Shown piece by piece: positions 12,811-19,794 of a stretch of DNA of 20,106 nucleotides. The position numbers and the translations under genes are program-made. The notes beneath the pieces were generated by a model. That model was not told the DNA's origin. It worked only from the letters and a program-made list of their open reading frames with translations, and made no database searches. This stretch comes from DUUI01 sp964345765 (GTDB lineage Bacteria > Bacillota_I > Bacilli_A > Erysipelotrichales > Erysipelotrichaceae): assembly GCA_964345765.1 (NCBI GenBank), contig CAYFSJ010000025.1, positions 1-20,106 on the forward strand. The letters run 5' to 3'. Each line of letters begins with the position of its first letter. Within the stretch, counting starts at the first letter, position 1.

Positions 12811-14640
12811 ATGTTGGTAAAAATAAATAAGTATTTAAGTAGATATAAACAAGCGTTGTTAGTCATAACCCTTATTTCGTTGGCTTTAGGCTTTTTATTC
12901 GACCCAACATTTTTAGTGCTCGCAACCTTTCTAGCGGGGACACCAATTTTTATTAAAGCCATTATGTCCTTATCACAAAGAGCGTTCAGCATTGAATTAT
13001 TGGTTGTGATCGCCATTACTGGCGCTCTTTATTTAAGTGAATACACAGAAAGTAGTTTAGTGAGTTTCTTCTTTTTATTAGGTGATTATCTAGAGTCACG
13101 CACCTTAGAAAAGACACGCTCTTCCATCAAATTATTATTAGAGTTAGTCCCAACACAATTAACGGTACTAGAAAATGGAAAAGAAGTATTAAAAGATATT
13201 GAAGAAGTAAAGGCGGGGAATTTAGTTTTATTTAAAACAGGCAATAAAATAGGAGTTGATGGAATTATCCAAGAAGGAAGTGGTAGTCTAAATCAAGCGA
13301 GCATGACTGGAGAGCCCATCCCTGTCTATAAAAGTGTTGGTGATCAAGTCTTAACTGGAACCCTCTTAGAACAAGGAACACTCATTGTTAAGGCTAATCA
13401 AACTGGATCTGACACCTCATTTTCTAAAATGATTGAACTGGTGGAAGAGGCTCAAGAGACAAAAACAAAGACTGAGAAGTTCTTAAATCGTTTCGCAAGG
13501 TGGTATACACCCACTGTTATCTTCCTTTCACTACTTGTTTATTTTGTGACTAAAAATCTTCATATGGCCATTACATTTCTAGTGATTGCTTGTCCTGGAG
13601 CACTGGTTATTGGAGCACCAGTCTCAACCGTAACAGGAATTGGGAATGCAGCCAAAAAAGGAGTGTTATTTAAAGGTGGAGAATCGATTGAAAAGATGAA
13701 AAGCATCGATACGATCGTCTTTGATAAAACAGGAACACTTACCATGGGTAAACCAGAAGTTGTCTTATTTGATGTCTTTGATGCTAATAGACAACAAGAA
13801 GTCTATGAAAAAGTCCTCTTAGCTGAAAGTAATTCTGAGCACCCCTTAGCTAAAAGCATACAAGCTTTCTTAAGTGATAAGACTGCTATAGAACATCACA
13901 CGCTTAAATCCGAAGTAATAATAGGTCAGGGAGTTAAAGCATTAATTGATGATCAGTTGGTTTTGGTTGGTAATGAAAAATTAATGAATGAACATAACAT
14001 ATCGATAGATTCAACATTAAGACAACAGATATCGAAGTACCAACAACAAGGACAAACTGTTACAATAATCGCTATTGATCAGGAAGTACTCGGATTAATT
14101 GGGATTATGGACCAGATTAAGTCGGATTCAAAACAATTGATAGAACGATTAAGAGAGAACAATATCAAGAATGTCATGATTTTAAGTGGTGACAATCAAC
14201 AAACCGTCGATTTTGTGGCTGAAGAACTAAACTTAGATAGAGCGTATGGTAATTTATCACCAACTGATAAAGCGGATAAAATCAAAGAACTTCAAAAAGA
14301 GGGTTATAAAGTGATGATGGTTGGTGATGGTATCAATGATGCCGCCAGTATTGCTCACGCAGATCTTGGGATGGCCATTGGATTAGGTGGGAGTGATGTT
14401 GCGATTGAATCGGCTGATGTTATCTTAATGTCAGATCAATTGTCACAAATTATCAAGGCTAAACAAACGGCTACAAGAACGGTCAATAATATTAATCAAA
14501 ATGTGATGATTGCGATGGCAACAGTCATTGTCTTATTAGTAGGTGTTTTATTTGAGAAGGTCGGACTAAGTATTGGTATGTTTGTTCATGAAGCGAGTGT
14601 TTTGGCGGTCATCTTAAATGCTCTACGATTACTTAGATAA
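12811..14640 (+). CDS. P1B-type heavy-metal ATPase with a CPG transmembrane motif
   Basis: A 609-residue metal-pumping P-type ATPase. Parts in order: two N-terminal helix pairs (15-95), the actuator domain with TGEP (166-169), helices with the metal motif ACPGALVIGAP (260-270), phosphorylation site Asp305 in DKTGTLT, the nucleotide-domain His344-Pro345, GDGIND (505-510), and a last helix pair with NQNV (563-566) and HEASVLAVILNALRL (593-607). The usual CPC, SPC or CPH motif is replaced by CPG (261-263), so one cysteine is missing. The C-terminal HExSxL pattern is closest to zinc/cadmium/cobalt-type pumps. No N-terminal HMA domain is present; the separate chaperone upstream probably replaces it. 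AGGAG (12797-12801) lies nine bases before ATG 12811. Metal and direction of transport are not decided by sequence. Confidence 0.93.
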   Translation: MLVKINKYLSRYKQALLVITLISLALGFLFDPTFLVLATFLAGTPIFIKAIMSLSQRAFSIELLVVIAITGALYLSEYTESSLVSFFFLLGDYLESRTLEKTRSSIKLLLELVPTQLTVLENGKEVLKDIEEVKAGNLVLFKTGNKIGVDGIIQEGSGSLNQASMTGEPIPVYKSVGDQVLTGTLLEQGTLIVKANQTGSDTSFSKMIELVEEAQETKTKTEKFLNRFARWYTPTVIFLSLLVYFVTKNLHMAITFLVIACPGALVIGAPVSTVTGIGNAAKKGVLFKGGESIEKMKSIDTIVFDKTGTLTMGKPEVVLFDVFDANRQQEVYEKVLLAESNSEHPLAKSIQAFLSDKTAIEHHTLKSEVIIGQGVKALIDDQLVLVGNEKLMNEHNISIDSTLRQQISKYQQQGQTVTIIAIDQEVLGLIGIMDQIKSDSKQLIERLRENNIKNVMILSGDNQQTVDFVAEELNLDRAYGNLSPTDKADKIKELQKEGYKVMMVGDGINDAASIAHADLGMAIGLGGSDVAIESADVILMSDQLSQIIKAKQTATRTVNNINQNVMIAMATVIVLLVGVLFEKVGLSIGMFVHEASVLAVILNALRLLR

Positions 14641-14642
14641 TG

Positions 14643-14648
14643 TATAAT
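14643..14648 (+). promoter_or_regulatory. Possible internal -10 box before the FNR-like gene
   Basis: TATAAT lies three bases after the ATPase stop codon and 19 bases before the regulator's ATG. No clear -35 is present. It could give the regulator a basal transcript separate from the operon promoter. Confidence 0.3.
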
Positions 14649-14667
14649 TAAAATAGAGGAAAAGAAT

Positions 14668-15288
14668 ATGAAATCATGTGTACATTTAGTCCCGCTCTTT
14701 AATCATTTGAATGATCAACAAATGGATGAAATTTTAGAGATGTCTATCCACAAGAGAATTAAAAAGAATGAGGTGTTGTTTAATCCTGGTGATCGAGCAG
14801 ACACTCTCTACATTATTGCCAGTGGTGAGATTCATCTTAGTACCATTAATGAGAATGGGAAAGAACTACTATTAGAAATATTAAGTGTTGGAGACTTTAT
14901 TGGTGAGTTAAATATATTATCGATGTCTACCTATGATGTTTTGGCAGTAGCAAAAAAAGAGACAGAGCTTTGTTCTATCAAGTTTGAGGACTTTCAACAA
15001 TTGTTAATGAAGTATCCTCAGGTCTCACTTTACTTAGTACAGGAATTGTCTCAACGCCTTAATCGTTCTCAACAACAGAGCTTAATTAATTCAACTTTAA
15101 GTGTTCAAGAGAGAGTAAAGAATTATTTAAACCAACATAATGGCCAATTACTGATGAGCAAAAAAGATTTGGCGGCTTATTTATCGACCACCCCAGAGAG
15201 TATTTCTAGGATTCTGACTCAATTTGAAGAGGAAGGATATATCGAAAAAATCTCATCCAGACAGATGAGATTACTTGAAGAAGATTAA
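14668..15288 (+). CDS. Crp/Fnr-family regulator, FNR-like (FLP type)
   Basis: A 206-residue cAMP-binding-fold transcription factor. Residues 8-110 form the cyclic-nucleotide-like sensor domain (FNPGDRADTLYIIASGEIHLS, VGDFIGELN), followed by the long dimer helix (~110-135) and a C-terminal winged helix-turn-helix. The recognition helix TTPESISRIL has Glu177, Ser180 and Arg181, matching the FNR triad that reads TTGAT. The four-cysteine iron-sulfur cluster of E. coli FNR is absent. Only Cys4 (in SCVHLVPLF) and Cys102 are present, the arrangement described for Lactobacillus FLP, where such a pair forms a redox-sensing disulfide. AGAGGA (14655-14660) lies seven bases before ATG 14668. It closes the chaperone-ATPase operon, and its stop overlaps the convergent nucleotidase stop. 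It probably controls the palindrome at 12527-12542. Confidence 0.92.
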   Translation: MKSCVHLVPLFNHLNDQQMDEILEMSIHKRIKKNEVLFNPGDRADTLYIIASGEIHLSTINENGKELLLEILSVGDFIGELNILSMSTYDVLAVAKKETELCSIKFEDFQQLLMKYPQVSLYLVQELSQRLNRSQQQSLINSTLSVQERVKNYLNQHNGQLLMSKKDLAAYLSTTPESISRILTQFEEEGYIEKISSRQMRLLEED

Positions 15289-16772
15289 TTTTCTTTGTTT
15301 ACAACAAGAATATTATGTTCATGATTAATTTGTAATGGACTATTATTGAGAATATAGTCATAGAGAAGATCGACGACTTCGTTAGGATCTTCTTTTATTT
15401 TGGGACAATTCTTAATCATATAGAAATCACCGCCACCACTGGCTCGATAATTATTTGTGACCATTGTAAAAGTTTCTTTGTCTGGCAAGACTAAGTCTTT
15501 AATTCTTTGACCTTCAGGTAAAGAAACATCGATTGTATAACTGAGTCCATCGCCCATATCATAATTATACATTTGAAGCTTAGGCTCGATAAATTTTGGA
15601 TTGATACCAATTTCATCATTTTTAAGAATGAAATAGGTTGCATTTTGTTCTAAATAGTCAAGGAGTGTTTCTTTATCGATTTCAATCAAAGTGAGTGTAT
15701 TAGGAAAAGGATAAGAAGTGACAAGGTCACGCATGGTAATGTTTGGTCCTAAACCTGGGGAGTTGTTAAAGAGACTACTGAAGGCTAAATCAGCTTTGAA
15801 GTATTCTCTAGCAAATTGATTAATAAAGCTAGTAAAGATTGGTTTGTTCAATTGAGCCTTAAAGACATCATCAATAGTCATATCTGGTCCCTGTCCAATT
15901 TGAGTGTCTAGCCATTCTTGTGTTTTCTTTTCTGAATAATAGAAGAGTTTCTCAAAATCATGGTCAATATTGAATTGGTTAGTAGGGATCACATGACCTT
16001 TGAAGGTACCGTTATATTCAATCATCATGAATTCACTGGCGTTGTTTGCACACTGTAGACACAAAACATCATTAATGGTCACGACAAAACTACGATGTTG
16101 ATGACCACTGATAATGACGTCAATTCCTTTGATGGTAGTTAGTTTAGAACCAATGTTCTCTCCTGTGAGTCTTTCAGTTGGTTCGTTAGTAATTAAGTCT
16201 CTTTCAAAACCACCATGATAAATCACAATAACATGATCAACTTGTTGGCGAACTTGATTGACTTCTTTTTGGATGGTGTCAAAGACGTCTAAGATTTTGA
16301 TGTTATTGATATTCTCTGGTTTTTCCCAGTTTTCGATATAGTCGGTAACTACCCCAATAAAGGCTAGTTTTAATCCTTCTTGAGTGGTATAGATCTGAGT
16401 TTTACCCACTGGTTTTTCATCGAATAGAATGTTACAACAAAGTGGTTTAGCTTGTTGTTGATTAATATAGCGACCTAAGACTTCTTGTCCATAATTAAAG
16501 TCGTGATTACCTAAATTGTAATAATCATAGTTTAGAGCATTAAAGGCATCAGCCATAATACTGGATTCTTCATATTTATTATTAAAGGTCGTTAAGGGTG
16601 TTCCTTGTAGGACATCACCATTATCGATAAGGATACATTCTTGAGATTGATAATATTTTAGGGCAGTACTAAAACGAGAAAGACCAGATGAGATTCTCTC
16701 GTTGTTTGTGTAAGAGTGGGATAATAAACTCCCGTGCACATCGGTTGTCGCAATAATTCTAAATGGTTTCAT
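15285..16772 (-). CDS. 5'-nucleotidase / 2',3'-cyclic phosphodiesterase family metallophosphatase
   Basis: A 495-residue two-domain enzyme. The N-domain is a calcineurin-type dimetal phosphoesterase: Asp11 and His13 (TTDVHG), Asp53 (DNGDVLQGT), Asn89-His90 (LGNHDFNYG), His186 (IYHGGFE), His224 and His226 (SGHQHR). The C-domain (~325-495) is the 5'-nucleotidase substrate domain, with DLVTSYPFPNTL and RASGGGDFY. It removes phosphate from nucleotides or cyclic nucleotides. Family members are usually secreted, but here the metal domain begins right at the start with no signal peptide or anchor, so it is probably cytosolic, like Bacillus YunD. The start is taken as ATG 16772 because GGAGG (16784-16780) lies seven bases before it; the frame extends 21 codons upstream without a ribosome site. 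Its stop overlaps that of the FNR-like gene by four bases. Confidence 0.9.
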   Translation of the reverse strand: MKPFRIIATTDVHGSLLSHSYTNNERISSGLSRFSTALKYYQSQECILIDNGDVLQGTPLTTFNNKYEESSIMADAFNALNYDYYNLGNHDFNYGQEVLGRYINQQQAKPLCCNILFDEKPVGKTQIYTTQEGLKLAFIGVVTDYIENWEKPENINNIKILDVFDTIQKEVNQVRQQVDHVIVIYHGGFERDLITNEPTERLTGENIGSKLTTIKGIDVIISGHQHRSFVVTINDVLCLQCANNASEFMMIEYNGTFKGHVIPTNQFNIDHDFEKLFYYSEKKTQEWLDTQIGQGPDMTIDDVFKAQLNKPIFTSFINQFAREYFKADLAFSSLFNNSPGLGPNITMRDLVTSYPFPNTLTLIEIDKETLLDYLEQNATYFILKNDEIGINPKFIEPKLQMYNYDMGDGLSYTIDVSLPEGQRIKDLVLPDKETFTMVTNNYRASGGGDFYMIKNCPKIKEDPNEVVDLLYDYILNNSPLQINHEHNILVVNKEN

Positions 16773-16790
16773 ATAAAAACCTCCACATCT

Positions 16791-16796
16791 ATTATA
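16791..16796 (-). promoter_or_regulatory. -10 box for the nucleotidase gene
   Basis: Minus-strand TATAAT (16796 to 16791). Transcription would begin near 16784, at the ribosome site itself, so the leader would be very short. No good -35 is seen 17 bases upstream. Confidence 0.45.
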
Positions 16797-16825
16797 GAAC
16801 TTTTTTAATACTCGCGCTTGTTTGT

Positions 16826-16851
16826 TTAATAACATTAGTACTAATTATTAA
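16826..16851. promoter_or_regulatory. Long near-perfect palindrome in the nucleotidase-murA spacer
   Basis: The left arm TTAATAA-C-ATTAGT (16826-16839) and the right arm ACTAAT-TATTAA (16840-16851) are inverted copies apart from one extra C. The centre ATTAGTACTAAT is a perfect 12-base palindrome. It has no loop and no T-run, so it looks like a protein-binding site and not a terminator. It lies 30-55 bases upstream of the nucleotidase -10 box and 50 bases upstream of the murA -35. Confidence 0.5.
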
Positions 16852-16900
16852 GTAATTAAAGAGAAAGATTATTGATAAAGGTTAGACTGTTGGTTAGTGA

Positions 16901-16929
16901 TTCAAATTAACACTGAAATTATGTATAAT
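16901..16929 (+). promoter_or_regulatory. murA promoter
   Basis: TTCAAA (16901-16906), a 17-base spacer and a perfect TATAAT (16924-16929). The ATG is at 16954, with AAGGG seven bases before it. Confidence 0.75.
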
Positions 16930-16953
16930 TAAGGAGTTAAGAAGGGAAAAAAT

Positions 16954-18231
16954 ATGGCAGAAGTAATTAAAATAGAAGGACAACATGAATTAAACGGCAC
17001 GATAAAAGTGAGTGGGTCGAAGAATGCGACTGTCGCACTTATTCCAGCTGCTATATTAGCTAGCAAAGAGAATGTCACCATTTATGGAGTTCCCGAGATT
17101 GATGATGTAGAAAATTTAACGAACTTATTAAAAGAATTAAATGTGAGTGTTACTCAAGAAGAGGATAAATTAGAAATTAATGCCCAAGAATTAGAGTGGA
17201 AACCACTTGAGTCCAAAGCGGTCACCAAGTTAAGAGCCTCTTATTATTTTATGGGAGCCTTATTAGGAAGATATAAGAAAGTAAGAATGAAAATGCCAGG
17301 TGGTTGTTATTTAGGACCTAGACCAATTGATTTACACTTAAAAGGGTTTGAATCACTTGGGGCGAGTGTTAAATATGAACAAGGTGCATATATTATAGAA
17401 GCCCAAGAATTAATTGGGTCAAAAATATACCTGGATTTTGCGAGTGTTGGCGCAACGATAAATATTCTGTTTGCGGCAGTATTAGCGAAGGGTAGAACCG
17501 TGATTGAGAATGCGGCTAAAGAACCAGAGATTATTGACGTGGCTACCATGCTTAATAAGATGGGAGCAAATATTCGTGGAGCGGGAACCTCTGTGATTAC
17601 CATTGAGGGAGTTAATGAATTAGTGGGTTGTGTCCATGAGATTATTCCAGACCGGATTGTTGCGGGTACCTATTTAATCTTGGCTGCAGCAATGGGTCGT
17701 GATGTTAAGATTGAAAATATTATTCCTCATCATTTAGAGGCGCTTATTTCTAAGTTGTCTGAGATGGGCATCAAAACAGAAGTGAATGTGGATAGTGTGA
17801 CGGTCACTCGTGAGAAGGATTTAAAAGCGGTAGATATTAGTACACAACCTTATCCTGGATTTGCCACTGACTTGCAACAACCGCTAACGTCGTTATTGAC
17901 TCAAGCAAATGGAACCTCTGTTGTTAAAGAGAATATCTATGCGGAGCGTTTTAAACATTGTGGTGAGCTTCAAAGAATGGGGGCTAATATCCACTTATCG
18001 ACTGCTCAAGCAACGATTGAGGGTCCAACACCTTTGTATGGTGATTTAGTTAGAGCGACTGATTTACGTTGTGGTGCTTCTTTAATAGTGGCTGGTTTAA
18101 TGGCTGAGGGCATAACAACGATTCATGATATTTATCATATTGACCGAGGTTATGAACATATTGATGAGAAATTAAGAGCAGTAGGCGCTAAAATCTGGCG
18201 TGAAGAGGAGAATAACAATGGTTCTAAGTAG
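16954..18231 (+). CDS. murA: UDP-N-acetylglucosamine 1-carboxyvinyltransferase
   Basis: MurA moves enolpyruvate from phosphoenolpyruvate to UDP-GlcNAc, the first committed step of peptidoglycan synthesis, in the cytosol. It is 425 residues with the two-lobed inside-out barrel of the EPSP synthase family. Visible active-site residues are Lys23-Asn24 (GSKNA), Cys118 in MPGGCYLGPRPIDLH (the fosfomycin target), and Asp306 in TQPYPGFATDLQQPL. The place in the order fbaA - murA - rpmE matches B. subtilis murZ (murAB), so it is probably the second-paralogue type; sequence alone does not prove which. It has its own promoter and heads a unit with a YbjQ-like gene (14-base overlap) and a hydrolase. The cysteine form means fosfomycin sensitivity is expected. 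Confidence 0.96.
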   Translation: MAEVIKIEGQHELNGTIKVSGSKNATVALIPAAILASKENVTIYGVPEIDDVENLTNLLKELNVSVTQEEDKLEINAQELEWKPLESKAVTKLRASYYFMGALLGRYKKVRMKMPGGCYLGPRPIDLHLKGFESLGASVKYEQGAYIIEAQELIGSKIYLDFASVGATINILFAAVLAKGRTVIENAAKEPEIIDVATMLNKMGANIRGAGTSVITIEGVNELVGCVHEIIPDRIVAGTYLILAAAMGRDVKIENIIPHHLEALISKLSEMGIKTEVNVDSVTVTREKDLKAVDISTQPYPGFATDLQQPLTSLLTQANGTSVVKENIYAERFKHCGELQRMGANIHLSTAQATIEGPTPLYGDLVRATDLRCGASLIVAGLMAEGITTIHDIYHIDRGYEHIDEKLRAVGAKIWREEENNNGSK

Positions 18232-18538
18232 CACCCCAAGTATCCCAGAAAAGAAAATATTATTAACAATTGGACCTGTCTTTGGCGAAGTGACTGAAGG
18301 TGTTAGTATGTTAAAAGACCTTGGCGCATCTTTTATGGATGCCTTTGGTGGTCGAGCTAGAGGGTTAGAAGAAGCGATTATCAAAGCAAGAACAGAAGCA
18401 ATTGAAGAAATGAAAGAAAGAGCCAATGAAATGGGAGCCAATGCCATTGTAGGTGTAAAAATGGATTATGAAACATTTGGTCAAACATCATCAATGTTAT
18501 TAATCGTCGCCAGTGGAACGGCGGTTGTCGTTGAATGA
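18218..18538 (+). CDS. YbjQ/UPF0145-family protein
   Basis: A 106-residue protein of the YbjQ (DUF74) family. Typical signs are the opening strand and loop TPSIPEKKILLTIGPVFGEV, a glycine-rich segment (DAFGGRARGLEEAI), a long amphipathic helix (ARTEAIEEMKERANEMGANA), and the family core AIVGVKMDYET before two closing strands. Family structures are pentamers, sometimes described as heavy-metal binding, but no function is proven. The start is ATG 18218, seven bases after AGGAG (18206-18210) and inside the end of murA; the frame extends upstream to 18200 without a better site. Its TGA stop overlaps the next ATG (ATGA), so the three genes are translated as a coupled unit. Confidence 0.9.
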   Translation: MVLSSTPSIPEKKILLTIGPVFGEVTEGVSMLKDLGASFMDAFGGRARGLEEAIIKARTEAIEEMKERANEMGANAIVGVKMDYETFGQTSSMLLIVASGTAVVVE

Positions 18539-19404
18539 AGAAACGATTACTTGCTTTAGTGACAGGATATGCTTTTGCTCAATATCAAGTTTTAAAGACA
18601 TTTAAACGCTATGATCCAGTTCGTAAGACAATGGTCTTAGATATCCCACATACTAATGTGACGTTTAAGTCTAATGATTTAAATTTACATGGTAATTTAT
18701 TTGGTGAGAATAAGAAAGGATTAATCATCTTTAGTCATGGACTTGGTCTTAACAGTGATGATTATTTTGGTATCACCAAGGGCTTTGTTGAAAATGGCTA
18801 TCAAGTATTAGCTTATGACAATACAGGGACCTATCGTTCAGATGGTATTAATACAGTGGGTATAAACCAATCACTAGTTGACTTAAGAAGTGCACTAGAT
18901 TGGGTGATGGCCAACGATGATATAGATAAATCAAACCTGTTCTTATGTGGTCATAGTTGGGGTGGTTATGCCGTTTGTGCAATCCTTAGTGAACATAAAA
19001 AATACCCAATCAAAGGCGTTATCTCCTTAGCGGGTAGTGATAATGCGACGAATTTATTAGTTGAGAATTCTAAGGATGTATTTAATGGCTTTGGGGTAGC
19101 CTTTGTTCCAATGACGATGGCTTATCACTTTGTCACTTTTAAAAAAGATTTCTTAAAAACAAGTGTTAAGGGTCTTAATAAATCAAAGATACCTGCTTTA
19201 ATAGTTCATGGGACTGATGATGAACAAATCCCAATCGATACGACATCGATTGTGGCTAAGAAGAATAAGATTAGAAATGAAAATGTAGAATTCTTTATTC
19301 GCCAACAAAAGGGTCACAATGAGATATTTGAATCAGAACAAAACCCTAAAGAAGTAGACCCTGTTTTATTAGAACGAATGGTTAACTTTGTAGAGAACAT
19401 ATAG
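18535..19404 (+). CDS. Alpha/beta-hydrolase, esterase-like
   Basis: A 289-residue hydrolase with the complete catalytic triad of the fold: nucleophile Ser141 in GHSWGG, Asp228 in HGTDDEQIP and His261 in KGHNEIF. The oxyanion-hole strand is IIFSHGLG (64-71). A short hydrophobic N-terminus (KRLLALVTGYAFAQYQ) may be a weak membrane-associating helix and not a cleaved signal, since no cleavage motif follows. The pattern fits serine aminopeptidase S33 or monoacylglycerol lipase-like esterases; the substrate is unknown. It overlaps the YbjQ-like gene by four bases (ATGA) with no ribosome site of its own, so translation should be coupled. No cell-wall link is evident beyond sharing the murA unit. 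Confidence 0.9.
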   Translation: MKKRLLALVTGYAFAQYQVLKTFKRYDPVRKTMVLDIPHTNVTFKSNDLNLHGNLFGENKKGLIIFSHGLGLNSDDYFGITKGFVENGYQVLAYDNTGTYRSDGINTVGINQSLVDLRSALDWVMANDDIDKSNLFLCGHSWGGYAVCAILSEHKKYPIKGVISLAGSDNATNLLVENSKDVFNGFGVAFVPMTMAYHFVTFKKDFLKTSVKGLNKSKIPALIVHGTDDEQIPIDTTSIVAKKNKIRNENVEFFIRQQKGHNEIFESEQNPKEVDPVLLERMVNFVENI

Positions 19405-19433
19405 TTGATAAGTGAGTTTAATTGTGGTATTCT
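19405..19433 (+). promoter_or_regulatory. rpmE promoter
   Basis: TTGATA (19405-19410), a 17-base spacer and TATTCT (19428-19433) with a TGG extension in front. The start would fall near 19440, at the first arm of the leader structure. The -35 begins right after the hydrolase stop codon. Confidence 0.6.
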
Positions 19434-19438
19434 TACCT

Positions 19439-19488
19439 AGCAACTAAACCAAGATAAACTTACTTTGGTTGCTAAGCAACCAGAGCGG
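19439..19488 (+). ncRNA. rpmE (L31) mRNA leader with alternative helices
   Basis: AGCAAC (19439-19444) can pair with GTTGCT (19468-19473), extended by CCAA (19449-19452) with TTGG (19465-19468 region). Alternatively GGTTGC (19467-19472) pairs with GCAACC (19476-19481) around TAA, a perfect six-base hairpin. The two are mutually exclusive. The second helix ends eight bases before the AAGGAG ribosome site (19489-19494). L31 leaders in Firmicutes are a known class of autoregulatory RNA; whether this is a member was not tested. Confidence 0.5.
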
Positions 19489-19502
19489 AAGGAGAAATTC
19501 AG

Positions 19503-19745
19503 ATGAAAAAAGGAATACACCCAGAGTACCATTTAGCTAAAGTGGTTTGTGGATCTTGTGGAAACGAAATCGAAGTTGGATCAGTAAACAAAGATATTAA
19601 GGTAGATACTTGTAGTAACTGCCACCCATTCTATACTGGTAAACAACGTTTTGCTCAAGCACAAGGACGTATTGAGAAGTTCAACCGTAAATATGGACTT
19701 AAATCACAACAAGAACAAACTGAAACTACAGAATCAGCTGAGTAA
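19503..19745 (+). CDS. rpmE: Ribosomal protein L31, zinc-binding (C+) form
   Basis: L31 bridges the large and small ribosomal subunits. This 80-residue copy begins MKKGIHPEYHL, as in Bacillus, and carries all four zinc cysteines: Cys16 and Cys19 (VVCGSCG), Cys37 and Cys40 (DTCSNCHPFYTGKQ). It is thus the C+ form, the one usually replaced by a zinc-free copy (RpmE2/YtiA) when zinc is scarce. The core ends near residue 68, and a glutamine/glutamate-rich tail (QQEQTETTESAE) follows, longer than usual. AAGGAG lies eight bases before ATG 19503. It has its own promoter and leader and a strong terminator behind it. Confidence 0.98.
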   Translation: MKKGIHPEYHLAKVVCGSCGNEIEVGSVNKDIKVDTCSNCHPFYTGKQRFAQAQGRIEKFNRKYGLKSQQEQTETTESAE

Positions 19746-19755
19746 AAATCAAAAT

Positions 19756-19794
19756 AAAAGGCTTGGTCCTCTCCATGAGAACCAAGCCTTTTTT
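19756..19794. terminator. Bidirectional terminator after rpmE
   Basis: AAAAGGCTTGGT (19756-19767) pairs with ACCAAGCCTTTT (19781-19792), and inside it TCTC pairs with GAGA around CAT. T6 follows on the plus strand and TTTTATTTT on the minus strand. It ends rpmE and the convergent dehydrogenase remnant. Confidence 0.95.

Noticed and set aside
12609..13016. Minus-strand 135-codon ORF across the chaperone and ATPase start
   Set aside because: It is antisense to two clear genes, has no recognisable family, and its serine- and leucine-rich content is typical of a shadow frame.
18172..18447. Minus-strand 91-codon ORF opposite murA and the YbjQ-like gene
   Set aside because: It is a shadow of conserved coding sequence on the other strand, without a ribosome site.
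18536..18538. TGA read as tryptophan (Mycoplasma code)
   Set aside because: TGA ends the YbjQ-like gene at the family's normal length, and tryptophans in the window use TGG.
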